Below, in pieces: positions 49,901 to 57,970 of a DNA stretch of 64,000 nucleotides; positions within the stretch are counted from its first letter, which is position 1; the number at the start of each line of letters is the position of its first letter. The position numbers were made by a program, and so were the translations under genes. Origin of the DNA: Streptomyces sp. NBC_00237 (GTDB lineage Bacteria > Actinomycetota > Actinomycetes > Streptomycetales > Streptomycetaceae); the NCBI RefSeq assembly GCF_026342435.1, contig NZ_JAPEMT010000001.1, positions 795,993 to 859,992 on the forward strand, written 5' to 3'. Below the pieces are notes generated by a model that was not told the origin of the DNA, did not search any database, and saw nothing but the letters and a program-made list of their open reading frames with translations.

Positions 49901-50146
49901 GAGGTGCTCCCGTTGTGTCCGTGCTTGGCAGGTGGGCGGAGCCCGCCCGGTCGTTCCCCCGTGGACGGCAAGACGGGCTCCTGATCAGGGACGTTCACGA
50001 TAGTGAGGGCCCCCGGGCTCGGTCCCGCCTGCCCCCCGACGCGACGGATCCGATGGAAAGGAGCATGCCGGACGGCGATAAACGAATGATGAACGCCCGG
50101 GTCCGCCCGGGTCCGGGGCAGGGCGAGACCGGAACCGTCCGGACCT

Positions 50147-53101
50147 TCAGGCCGACCTGGACTTCGGCCCGAGTACCAGCTTCCTGCGCACGGCATCGGC
50201 CTCCGGCGCATCCGCCGTATCGAAAATGGCGAGTGCCTCACGCCAGCACACCTGGGCCCGGCCGCTCTGCCCCACTTCGTCGAGGGCGTCGCCCAGTGTC
50301 GTGAGCACCTGGCCGCGCCGCCACTCGCCGCCGATGCCACGCAGGACGTTCAGAGCCTGTTCTGCCTTTGTCGCCGCCTGGGCGGGCTGCTCTTCGGTCA
50401 GGTCGACCTCGGCAAGGCGGAACAGGGTCATGCCTTCCCAGAGCCGTTGGCGGCTGTTCCGGAATACTTCGAGGGCCTCGACAAGGCAAGTCTGGGCTGC
50501 TGCGCGCTGTCCGTCCTGGGCGAGTGCCAGACCGAGCGCGTAACGGCCGTTGGCCCCGCGCAAGGAATGCCCCATCCCGTCATAGATGTCAGTCCCCTGC
50601 TGTGCGAGCGACACGGCACTGCTGGTGCGGCCGGTCGCCAGGTGGATGCGCGAGAGGTTGCACAGCGCGCTGGCCTCGCCGGGGCGGTCGTCGATGCTGC
50701 GGAAGTTGGCGATGGCAGCGGTGAGATGGGTCTCGCCGTCCTGGTGCCTGTTCTGGTAGAGCGCCATGATGCCGCGCGCGTTGGGGGCCCAGCAGGTGGG
50801 CAGCGGGTCCCCGGCGTCACTGGCTAGCTGCATGGCCTGTTCGGCCTCCTGCTCGGCCTGCGCAAAGCGCCCCGAGGTGTGGTGTACATCGGCCAGGGCC
50901 ACCAGAGCCCGCCCCTCGGCACGACCGTCGGAGTGTGCGCGTGCCGCCGTGCGCAAGGACTGGGCCGTCGACTCGTACTCCCTCGCGTTGGCCCCCGACT
51001 CCCCCAGGTCCAGCGCCGCCCACAGCAGATCCACCGCCCGCCGCACCGTCCCCGCCTCGGTCGACTGACGTACGCACGCCAGCAGCGGACCCGCCTCCCG
51101 GTACAGCCAGTCCTGTGCCGCGTGCCGGTCGGTGAAGACCAGGCCGGTGCGGTCGGACGGCTCCAGGTGATCCACCAACCGATCCCCCGGCCGCTCCAGT
51201 GCGTACACCCCCGCCGCCGTCGCCAGATAGAAGTCCAGCAGCCGCGACAGCGCCGCCCCCCGCTCCTCCTCCGGCTGCTCGTCCCGCTCCGCGCACGCAC
51301 GCGCGTAGAGCCGTACGAGGTCGTGGAAGCGGTAGCGGCCGGGGGAGGCCGATTCCAGCAACGACGTGTCGACGAGGGCCTCCAGCAGGTCCTCCGCGTC
51401 GTAAAGGGGCCGGTCCAGTACGGCGGCGGCCGCCGCGAGGGAGATGTCCGGGCCGTCGGCCAGGCCCAGCAGGCGGAAGGCGCGGGCCTGGGCGGGTTCG
51501 AGCTGGCCGTAACCCAGCTCGAAGGTGGCCTTGACGGCCAGGTCGCCCGCCTGGAGCTCGTCGAGCCTGCGCCGCGAGTCCGCGAGCTTCGCGGCGAGGA
51601 CCGAGACCGTCCACGTGCGGCGCGAGGCGAGGCGTGCGGCGGCGATGCGGATGGCGAGGGGGAGGAATCCGCACGCGCCGACCACGTCGAGCGCGGCCTC
51701 GCGTTCGGCGGCGACGCGCTCCTCGCCGACGATGCGCGTGAAGAGCTGGAGCGCTTCCTCGGGGGACATCACGTCGAGGTCCACCAGGTGCGCGCCCGCC
51801 AGGTCGACCATGCGCGTACGGGCCGTGATGAGCGCCGCGCAGCCCGGCGTGCCGGGGAGCAGGGGCCTGACCTGCGAGGCGTCGCGGGCGTTGTCGAGGA
51901 GGACGAGGACGCGGCGGCCGTCGAGGGTGGAGCGGTAGAGGGCCGCGCGTTCGTCGAGGGAGTCAGGGATGGCGGTGTCCGGGGTGCCCAGCGCGCGGAG
52001 GAAGGCACCGAGGACGGTTTCGGGTTCGGCGGGGCGGGAGCCCGCGCCCTGGAGGTCGATGTACAGCTGGCCGTCCGGGAAGTGCGGGCGTGCGGCGTGG
52101 GCGACGTGCACGGCGAGGGTCGTCTTGCCCACGCCGCCGATTCCGGCGAGGGCGGAGACCGCCATCACGCTGGTCTCGGCCTGTGCGAGCTGCTCGCCGA
52201 GTTCGCGTACGAAGGAGGTGCGGCCGGTGAAGTCCGGTACGGAGGCGGGGAGTTGGGCGGGCCGGACAAGGGCGGGGGCCGCTGCCGTCGGGCTCTCGAC
52301 CGGCTGGGCGAGTTCCTCGTCGGCCTCCAGGATGCGCTGCTGGAGGCGGGACAGCTCGGGGCGCGGGTCGACGCCGAGTTCGTCGGCCAGCAGCCTCCTG
52401 GTGTCCGCGTACACGGCGAGCGCCTCGGCCTGCCGCCCGCAGCGGTACAGGGCCAGCATCAGCAGCTCGCGCAGGCGCTCCCGCAGCGGGTGGGCGGCCG
52501 TCAGCGCGGTCAGCTCCGACACCGCCTCCGCGTGGCAGCCGACCTCCAGGTCCAGGTCGAGCCGGGTCTCCGTGAGCTGGAGCCGCCACTCCTCCAGCCG
52601 CGCCCGCTGCGAGTCCGCGTACGGTCCGGGTACGGAGGCCAGCGCCTCGCCGTCCCACAGCCCGAGCGCCTTCGCGAGCAGGGCGCGCGCCTCGCAGCGG
52701 TCGCCGCCCGCCCGTGCCTTGTCCGCGTCGGCCGCCAGCTCCCGCACCACGGACAGGTCGAGCGCCCCGGGCGCGGGCCGGATCGCGTACCCGCCCGCCG
52801 CGCTGACCAGCACGTCCGCACCGAGCGCCTTGCGCAGGCGGGAGGCGTACGTACGGATCGCCGCGAGTGCCTGCGAGGGCGGCTCCACGCCCCACACCCC
52901 GTCGATGAGTTCGGCGGCGGTGGCGGTGCGGCCCTCACGCAGCAGCAGCAGCGCGAGGAGGGCGCGCTGCTGCGGGGAACCGGCCGGGACGGGCTCGCCG
53001 CCGCGCCACGAACGGACCGGGCCGAGGATGCTGAAGCGCAGGTCGGGGGTGGTGTGGGGAGTGGCCTCGCCCGGTACGCCGCCGCCCGGTATGCCGTCCA
53101 T
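50147..53101 (-). CDS. AfsR-type SARP regulator with NB-ARC and TPR domains
   Basis: A 984-residue regulator, close to AfsR in length (993). Order of domains: winged-helix OmpR-like DNA-binding (about 20-110, LRFSILGPVRSWRGGEPVPAG, shown here by LRFSILGPVRSW), bacterial transcriptional activation domain (about 110-260), NB-ARC ATPase with Walker A AGIGGVGKTTLAVHVA (about 320) and VLVLLDNARDASQVRPLLPG, and C-terminal TPRs (about 680-970, ARGIMALYQNRHQDGETHL; ALCNLSRIHLATGRTSSA). AfsR-type proteins activate secondary metabolism when phosphorylated by AfsK-type kinases. Start ATG 53101 has GGAGGAG; longer frame to 53194 rejected. Confidence 0.93.
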   Translation of the reverse strand: MDGIPGGGVPGEATPHTTPDLRFSILGPVRSWRGGEPVPAGSPQQRALLALLLLREGRTATAAELIDGVWGVEPPSQALAAIRTYASRLRKALGADVLVSAAGGYAIRPAPGALDLSVVRELAADADKARAGGDRCEARALLAKALGLWDGEALASVPGPYADSQRARLEEWRLQLTETRLDLDLEVGCHAEAVSELTALTAAHPLRERLRELLMLALYRCGRQAEALAVYADTRRLLADELGVDPRPELSRLQQRILEADEELAQPVESPTAAAPALVRPAQLPASVPDFTGRTSFVRELGEQLAQAETSVMAVSALAGIGGVGKTTLAVHVAHAARPHFPDGQLYIDLQGAGSRPAEPETVLGAFLRALGTPDTAIPDSLDERAALYRSTLDGRRVLVLLDNARDASQVRPLLPGTPGCAALITARTRMVDLAGAHLVDLDVMSPEEALQLFTRIVGEERVAAEREAALDVVGACGFLPLAIRIAAARLASRRTWTVSVLAAKLADSRRRLDELQAGDLAVKATFELGYGQLEPAQARAFRLLGLADGPDISLAAAAAVLDRPLYDAEDLLEALVDTSLLESASPGRYRFHDLVRLYARACAERDEQPEEERGAALSRLLDFYLATAAGVYALERPGDRLVDHLEPSDRTGLVFTDRHAAQDWLYREAGPLLACVRQSTEAGTVRRAVDLLWAALDLGESGANAREYESTAQSLRTAARAHSDGRAEGRALVALADVHHTSGRFAQAEQEAEQAMQLASDAGDPLPTCWAPNARGIMALYQNRHQDGETHLTAAIANFRSIDDRPGEASALCNLSRIHLATGRTSSAVSLAQQGTDIYDGMGHSLRGANGRYALGLALAQDGQRAAAQTCLVEALEVFRNSRQRLWEGMTLFRLAEVDLTEEQPAQAATKAEQALNVLRGIGGEWRRGQVLTTLGDALDEVGQSGRAQVCWREALAIFDTADAPEADAVRRKLVLGPKSRSA

Positions 53102-53259
53102 CGCACTCCTCCTGCCGGTACTTCCCGTAGCGCCCTTGTTGCAGCCCTTGTTGACAGTGCCAGTTTGCCCTGTCCATGCCGAGCGCGTCAGCACGCAAAC
53201 CTCAGAGGAACCTCAAGAATGCGGGCGGAAAGTGCGGTAGCCCCGGTACGTCCAGCCAC

Positions 53260-53274
53260 CTGACGGATCGTCAG
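53260..53274. promoter_or_regulatory. Operator copy CTGACGGATCGTCAG
   Basis: Perfect 6-bp arms around GAT, 62 bp upstream of the amidohydrolase start. A 10-bp palindrome ACGGTACCGT follows at 53278-53289 and may be part of the same regulatory region. Confidence 0.92.
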
Positions 53275-53335
53275 ATCGACGGTACCGTGACGATCGATGG
53301 AGCCCGGTGCGGTGACGAACAGGGAGACGTACGAC

Positions 53336-54574
53336 ATGGAAGACATGGACGACACGGCAACCTTCCCGAAGATCATCTCGGTGGACGACCACACGGTGGA
53401 GCCCCCCGGCGTCTGGCAGGACCGCCTTCCCGCCAAGTACCGGGACATCGGCCCGCGCATCGTCCGTGCGCCCCTGAAGGAAATGACCTTCCTGGGCGGC
53501 AAGTTCGCCCCGGTCATGGGCGAGAAGGGCGACGAGGGCCCGATAGGTGACTGGTGGGTGTACGAGGACCTGCACCGGCCGCTCACCCGGCTCGACACGG
53601 CCGTCGGCTACGACAGGGACGAGATCAAGCTCGAAGTCATCACGTACGAGCAGATGCGCCCGGGATCCTTCTCCGTCCCCGACCGCCTCGCCGACATGGA
53701 CGTCAACCACGTCCAGTCCGCCCTCTGCTTCCCGACCTTCCCCCGCTTCTGCGGCCAGACCTTCACGGAGGCGCCGGACCGGGAGCTGGGCCTCCTCGGG
53801 GTGCGGGCGTACAACGACTGGATGGTGGAGGAGTGGTGCGGCCCCGAAGCCCACGGCCGCCTCATCCCCCTCACCCTCGTCCCCCTCTGGGACGCGGAAC
53901 TGGCCGCCGCCGAGGTCCGCCGCAACGCGGCCCGGGGCGTCCGCGCGGTCGCCTTCTCCGAGATACCCCCGCACCTCGGCCTCCCCTCCATCCACACGGA
54001 CGACTGGGACCCCTTCCTCGCCGCCTGCGCGGAGACCGGCACCGTCATCGCGATGCACATCGGCTCCTCCTCGAAGATGCCCTCCACCTCGGCGGACGCA
54101 CCGCCCGCCGTCGGTTCGACCATCACCTTCGCCAACTGCTGCTTCTCGATGGTGGACTGGCTGATGAGCGGGAAGTTCGAGCGGTTCCCGGGCCTGAAGA
54201 TCATGTACGCGGAGGGCCAGATCGGGTGGATCCCGTACATCCTGGAACGCGCGGACGTGGTCTGGGAGGAGAACCGGGGCTGGGGCGGAGTCGCCGACAA
54301 GGTCCACCGCCCCCCGTCCGAGCTCTTCGCCGAGCACGTCTACGGCTGCTTCTTCGACGACGCGTTCGGCCTGAAGAACCTCGACTCGATCGGCGTCGGC
54401 AACGTCCTGTACGAGACGGACTACCCGCACTCGGACTCGACCTGGCCGAAGTCGAAGGAGGTCGGGGAGTCCCAGATGGGGCATCTGGACGCGGACGTGG
54501 TGGAACGGATCGTGCGGGGCAACGCGATCGAGCTGCTGGGGCTGACGGGCGAGGGCCTGTGGCCGGGTAAGTAA
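53336..54574 (+). CDS. Amidohydrolase family 2 protein (ACMSD-like)
   Basis: A 412-residue TIM-barrel metalloenzyme of the amidohydrolase-2 group. The N-terminal metal segment is ISVDDHTVEPPGVWQDRLP (Asp/His, about residues 12-30), followed by MHIGSSSKMPST (about 240) and the metal Asp region YETDYPHSDSTWP (about 358-370). Family members act as decarboxylases or hydrolases on aromatic and alicyclic acids (ACMSD, gamma-resorcylate decarboxylase, and homologues in steroid-like clusters). ATG 53336 has GGGAGA at 8 bp; the frame also opens at 53297. Under its own operator, hence part of the catabolic regulon. Confidence 0.9.
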   Translation: MEDMDDTATFPKIISVDDHTVEPPGVWQDRLPAKYRDIGPRIVRAPLKEMTFLGGKFAPVMGEKGDEGPIGDWWVYEDLHRPLTRLDTAVGYDRDEIKLEVITYEQMRPGSFSVPDRLADMDVNHVQSALCFPTFPRFCGQTFTEAPDRELGLLGVRAYNDWMVEEWCGPEAHGRLIPLTLVPLWDAELAAAEVRRNAARGVRAVAFSEIPPHLGLPSIHTDDWDPFLAACAETGTVIAMHIGSSSKMPSTSADAPPAVGSTITFANCCFSMVDWLMSGKFERFPGLKIMYAEGQIGWIPYILERADVVWEENRGWGGVADKVHRPPSELFAEHVYGCFFDDAFGLKNLDSIGVGNVLYETDYPHSDSTWPKSKEVGESQMGHLDADVVERIVRGNAIELLGLTGEGLWPGK

Positions 54575-54719
54575 GCAGGGCGCCCGGCCGGGCAGAGGGC
54601 GGGGGCGCGACCAGGTGGGGGCGCGACCAGGGGAGTGGGTGCGACCAGGGAGGGGCTGCACCGCTCCCACCAGCGGAAATTCGCGCGACGCGCCCCTCCC
54701 CGTCCCGCATCATGAGCCC

Positions 54720-55256
54720 ATGTCCAGAGAGAACACCCTCCGCACCGCCGCCGCCGAACTGGCCGCAGGCGACCTCGCGAGCGCGCTCGCGGCCCGTCAG
54801 CGCCTGACGGGACTCCTGGGCACGTACCCCACCGACCTGGAGGTACGGGAACGCCTCGCCGCCGCCCACCGGCTGCTCGGCGACCCCGCCCAGGCGGGCC
54901 GCTGGAACTACCTCTCCCCGGACGCCGACCCCACCGAGACGGCAGCCTTCGAGCGGGCCTTCCCCACCGCCCTGGAACGCGCCCGCGCCCTCCGCTGGCC
55001 CCTCCCCGAGCAGGACGCGCCCACCCCGTCGGCCTCCGCCCGCCTCCTCGCCCTGCGCACGCTGGCCGAGGAGGAGACGGACGGCCCGCTCTCCTGGGAG
55101 GCGCTGCGGAAGCGCCCTGGGGACGCCGGGGACGAGGCACCTCCGAAGGGGGCGGTCATGGTCGGGCTGGTGTTCGCCGCGGTACTGCTGCTGGCCCTGA
55201 CCTGCCTGGTGTGGGGCGGGGTGGCGCTGGTGGGCTCCCTGATCTCCCTGTTCTAG
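54720..55256 (+). CDS. DUF6584-like TPR-containing membrane-anchored protein
   Basis: A 178-residue protein: helical N-terminal part with a TPR-like pattern (LASALAARQRLTGLLGTYP; LEVRERLAAAHRLLGDPAQAGRWNYL, given as LEVRERLAAAHRLLGDPAQA), and one C-terminal membrane span (about 148-172, VMVGLVFAAVLLLALTCLVWGG). The GDPAQAGRWNYL motif matches DUF6584 proteins of Streptomyces, function unknown. The gene starts at ATG 54720 (an AGCCC precedes it, no good ribosome site). Three loose copies of GCGACCAG precede it at 54605-54646. Confidence 0.8.
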   Translation: MSRENTLRTAAAELAAGDLASALAARQRLTGLLGTYPTDLEVRERLAAAHRLLGDPAQAGRWNYLSPDADPTETAAFERAFPTALERARALRWPLPEQDAPTPSASARLLALRTLAEEETDGPLSWEALRKRPGDAGDEAPPKGAVMVGLVFAAVLLLALTCLVWGGVALVGSLISLF

Positions 55257-55319
55257 GAGCGGGCACGGGTACGGAGGTACCGGGAGCCCCTCAGGTGGGA
55301 GCAGGGGCCCCAAGTCGAC

Positions 55320-55344
55320 GTCTGGGCAACCCTCTTGCCCAGAC
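55320..55344. promoter_or_regulatory. Perfect 10-bp inverted repeat upstream of the ADP-ribosyltransferase gene
   Basis: GTCTGGGCAA (55320-55329) and TTGCCCAGAC (55335-55344) around CCCTC. It is 60-84 bp before the toxin start and 64 bp after the DUF6584 stop. It could be a terminator for the latter or an operator for the former; no T tract follows. Confidence 0.75.
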
Positions 55345-55403
55345 ACGCTCACCATCGAGTGAGATGCCGGGCCCCTCCTCGCCGGGCCGCCATCGTGTGC
55401 TCC

Positions 55404-56048
55404 GTGATCACAACTCATCCCCGTCGCCGGACCGCCTTCCTGCCGTCCGCCGCACTGGCCCTGACCGCCCTGCTCGCCGCCCCGTCGGCAGCCGCCGCTC
55501 CCGCTCCCGCACCCGCCGCCGCGACCTATCGCGTCGCCGCCCCGCCCGCCTGTCCGCAGGTCTACGACCCGATGGCGGCGGCGGTGGACAAGACCGTGGA
55601 GTTCGGGCGGATCACTCCGAAGCCGTTCGTGCGGAAGACCTGCGGGACGCTCTACCGGGTCGACGGGCGGGGGCCCGACGTCGTCTTCGTGGAGGGGTTC
55701 CGGCCCAAGGAGGCCGTGAACGGGCAGTACGACGTCGAGAAGTACGTCCTCAAGAACCAGCCGTCGCCCTTCGTCTCCACGACGTACGACCACGACCTCT
55801 TCAAGCAGTGGGTGAAGTGGATGAAGGGCGGGGCCTTCAACTACTACATCGACGCGCCCGGCGGCATCGACGTCAACAAGACCATCGGTGACACGCACAA
55901 GTACGCCGACCAGGTCGAGGTCGCCTTCCCCGGCGGGATCAGGGCCGAGTTCGTCGTCGGCGTCTGCCCGGTCGACAAGGAGACCCGGACCGAGATCATG
56001 TCGGCCTGCAAGAGCAACCCCAAGTACCGCGCCCCTGAGGCTGTCTGA
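55404..56048 (+). CDS. Secreted pierisin/scabin-like mono-ADP-ribosyltransferase
   Basis: A roughly 214-residue exported enzyme. A Sec signal peptide (PRRRTAFLPSAALALTALLAAPSAAAA) precedes the mature domain. The three ART-core elements are in order: conserved Arg in TLYRVDGRGPD (about 75-85), the STT element FVSTTYDHD (about 116-124) and the catalytic Q-x-E in ADQVEVAFPGG (about 168-178). This matches the pierisin-like group with Scabin (S. scabiei) and ScARP (S. coelicolor), which modify guanine in DNA or nucleosides. Cys residues in PACPQV, KTCGTL, GVCPVD and SACKS suggest disulfides. The start (GTG 55404) is uncertain; GTG 55395 is possible. Confidence 0.9.
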   Translation: MITTHPRRRTAFLPSAALALTALLAAPSAAAAPAPAPAAATYRVAAPPACPQVYDPMAAAVDKTVEFGRITPKPFVRKTCGTLYRVDGRGPDVVFVEGFRPKEAVNGQYDVEKYVLKNQPSPFVSTTYDHDLFKQWVKWMKGGAFNYYIDAPGGIDVNKTIGDTHKYADQVEVAFPGGIRAEFVVGVCPVDKETRTEIMSACKSNPKYRAPEAV

Positions 56049-56859
56049 GTCGTACCCGCTCGCCCGACGGCACCCCGGGGCCGACTGCCTCCCGGCGGCA
56101 CGCACGAAAACCTATCGCGGCCGCAGTAGACATCCGCCGTTGATGTGGTTATGGTTTCTCTTGTAGCCGAGATCAAGCAAGGCCCGGCAGGGACGAACTG
56201 CCGGGCAGCGGTACCAGCAGTACGCAGGACGGTGCGGTGGCGGAGTTTCGAAGCCAGGTTGTGTGCAGTACGGCGACGGGACTGGCGACCGGACCGGGCG
56301 GCCCGCAGTGATCAGGGGCTGCCGTAGTTGGTACGCAGCAGTGAATGCAGTACGCGGTACCCCGGTGAAGGCGTTGGCTGCGGACGCACGCACCGGGAGG
56401 TTCGGCAGTGGGGTTCTAAGCCAGAGCGGATGCAGGAAGGGCGACGGGGCTGGCTGCCGAAGGGCGGTGCTGTCACAGGCCGCCGAGCAGTTCGCAGTAC
56501 AAAGCAGTAACAGCAGTACAAGCGGTAACAGCAGTACACGCAGTTCGCAGTACCCCCGCAGTGCGCAGTTCCCAGCAGTACAAGCAGTAAGTCCCAAGAG
56601 GGAGAACGGAGGAGCTGGACGCCATCAGGATCGCCCGGGTGGGAGAGAGATCGCCCGGGTACCGCAGGACATCGCGATAGTGAGGTGGTCTCCGGTCAAG
56701 CAACCGCGATCCCCGCAGCCCCGACAGCAGTCAGGTCGGGCACGTGGAAAAATGAGATCGGCGCAGTACCAAGGCCGACAGATGGTGTAGCAAGTTCCTT
56801 CGGGGCCCTGGTGCCAAATGGCACCAGGGCCCCTCCATGCGTTGCCCAGAGAGGTGCAA
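56049..56859 (+). other. 811-bp repeat-rich leader region before the MerR-like gene
   Basis: No credible gene. The region holds nine CAGTAC copies plus several CAGTAA/CAGTTC, clustered at 56491-56591 where GCAGTAC-type units recur about every 7-20 bp. Also present: a GCCCGGCAG/CTGCCGGGC inverted pair (about 56182-56206) and a strong hairpin at 56802-56833 just before the ribosome site. The length, structure and lack of coding pattern suggest a long 5' leader or a non-coding RNA. Confidence 0.7.
56802..56833 (+). terminator. Attenuator-like hairpin before the MerR-like gene
   Basis: GGGGCCCTGGTGCC (56802-56815) and GGCACCAGGGCCCC (56820-56833) form a perfect 14-bp stem with a 4-nt AAAT loop, ending 26 bp upstream of the ATG at 56860. 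A terminator hairpin this close ahead of a gene suggests attenuation. Confidence 0.85.
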
Positions 56860-57198
56860 ATGACAGTAGACGACTCGTTCGGCCGTCTTGACGACGATGA
56901 TTACCCCGCCTACACCATGGGCCGGGCCGCCGCGCTGCTCGGCACCACGCAGGGGTTCCTGCGTGCCATCGGCGAAGCCCGTTTGATCACCCCGCTCCGG
57001 TCCGAGGGCGGCCACCGCCGCTACTCCCGCTACCAGTTGCGCATCGCCGCACGCGCCCGGGAACTCGTCGACCAGGGCACCCCCATCGAGGCCGCCTGCC
57101 GCATCATCATCCTGGAAGACCAGCTCGAAGAGGCCCAGCGGATCAACGCCGAGTTCCGGCGTGCCGCCGAGGCGGAGAAGTCGACTCCCTCCGGCTGA
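56860..57198 (+). CDS. MerR-like helix-turn-helix regulator
   Basis: A 112-residue protein with a MerR-type winged helix: PAYTMGRAAALLGTTQGFLRAIGEARLI (given as YTMGRAAALLGTTQGFLRA, about residues 17-35) and LRSEGGHRRYSRYQLRIAARA (about 44-64), then a coiled-coil (ILEDQLEEAQRINAEFRRAAE, about 86-106) with no sensor domain, so dimeric DNA binding without a bound metal or drug. It is one of the short MerR/BldC-like proteins common next to cold-shock genes in Streptomyces. GAGAGG at 6 bp supports the start. Confidence 0.92.
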   Translation: MTVDDSFGRLDDDDYPAYTMGRAAALLGTTQGFLRAIGEARLITPLRSEGGHRRYSRYQLRIAARARELVDQGTPIEAACRIIILEDQLEEAQRINAEFRRAAEAEKSTPSG

Positions 57199-57512
57199 AG
57201 CGGTGGACGGGCGGCAGAGGTACGGAGCGCGGGGCGGTGCGGCAGTGGTGCCGCCCCGCCCCGACGTGTGAACTCTGCACCCGGGGCGGGCCAATTTCTA
57301 CGGCCGCTGAAAGAGGGTTCAATACGGCGCGCAGGCAGCGTATTGAGTACGCCGGACCGCGTGGAATCCATCGCAGGGTAGGCGGCAACTGCCGCATGCT
57401 ACTGTCGATGCCAGTTGCACTCGTGGCTCTATATCTCCGGGTGAGGCGTCAGCGCGCGACCCGGTATCCGTGAATTGCGGGTTTCGGCGTACTGCCCAAA
57501 GGGAGACCTGAT
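57199..57512 (+). other. 314-bp intergenic region, promoter and leader of the cold-shock gene
   Basis: No open frame with support. The inverted repeat TCAATACG (57319-57326) / CGTATTGA (57339-57346) around 12 nt is the clearest element; CTACTGTCGATGCC and CTCTATATCTCC further on are relatively A/T-rich. A long untranslated leader is typical of cold-shock mRNAs. Confidence 0.6.
57319..57346. promoter_or_regulatory. Inverted repeat TCAATACG/CGTATTGA upstream of the cold-shock gene
   Basis: Perfect 8-bp arms separated by 12 bp, 167-194 bp before the ATG. Could be a regulator site (the MerR-like protein encoded upstream is a candidate) or a hairpin of the leader. Confidence 0.6.
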
Positions 57513-57725
57513 ATGGCGTCCGGCACTGTGAAGTGGTTCAACGCGGCCAGGGGATTCGGCTTCATCGAGCAGGACGCCGACGGTGCCGACGTGTTCGCTC
57601 ACTACTCGAACATCGCTGGTCAGGGCGTTGATGTGCTGTTGGTCGAGGGGCAGAAGGTCACCTTCGACATCCTGCACGGCCAGAAGGGTCCGATGGCTGA
57701 GAACATCGTCCCTTCGGAGCGCTGA
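57513..57725 (+). CDS. Cold-shock protein (CspA family)
   Basis: A 70-residue nucleic-acid chaperone with one cold-shock domain. The RNP1 motif is [11 protein letters not shown] (usual KGFGFI with R for K) and RNP2 is DVFAHYSNI, followed by GQKVTFDIL and [17 protein letters not shown] is the standard start. GGGAGA precedes the ATG. A terminator follows. Confidence 0.97.
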   Translation: MASGTVKWFNAARGFGFIEQDADGADVFAHYSNIAGQGVDVLLVEGQKVTFDILHGQKGPMAENIVPSER

Positions 57726-57807
57726 CACCCACCGCGCGGGCCGAGGAGCAGGGGTAATTCCCGCCCTTTTCCCATTCCCTGAATCTCTCGTAATGTCGCA
57801 GACTTCG

Positions 57808-57833
57808 CCCATTCCCGAGTTCCTGGGAATGGG
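57808..57833 (+). terminator. Terminator hairpin after the cold-shock gene
   Basis: CCCATTCCC (57808-57816) and GGGAATGGG (57825-57833) form a 9-bp stem with an 8-nt loop, followed by CTCTTTGG, a small T-rich tract. Confidence 0.85.
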
Positions 57834-57970
57834 CTCTTTGGAATGGCGTCCTGGGGATGGGCTCGCAGGTAATTCGTGCTTTGAGGGTGTCGGCCGGAAT
57901 GGCCGAATTTTCCCATGGTCTCTGGTATTCCTGCGGTGCCGTGAAGAGACATCGCCCGTCGGCCGACGTC

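Noticed and set aside
53278..53289. Palindrome ACGGTACCGT considered as a second operator copy.
   Set aside because: Its flanks (TCG and GACG) do not complete the CTGACG/CGTCAG arms, so I kept it only as a note beside the real site.
56263..56790. 175-residue plus-strand open frame in the repeat-rich leader.
   Set aside because: The frame reads through CAGTAC repeats as Gln/Ser runs, has no ribosome site at the start and no recognisable domain.
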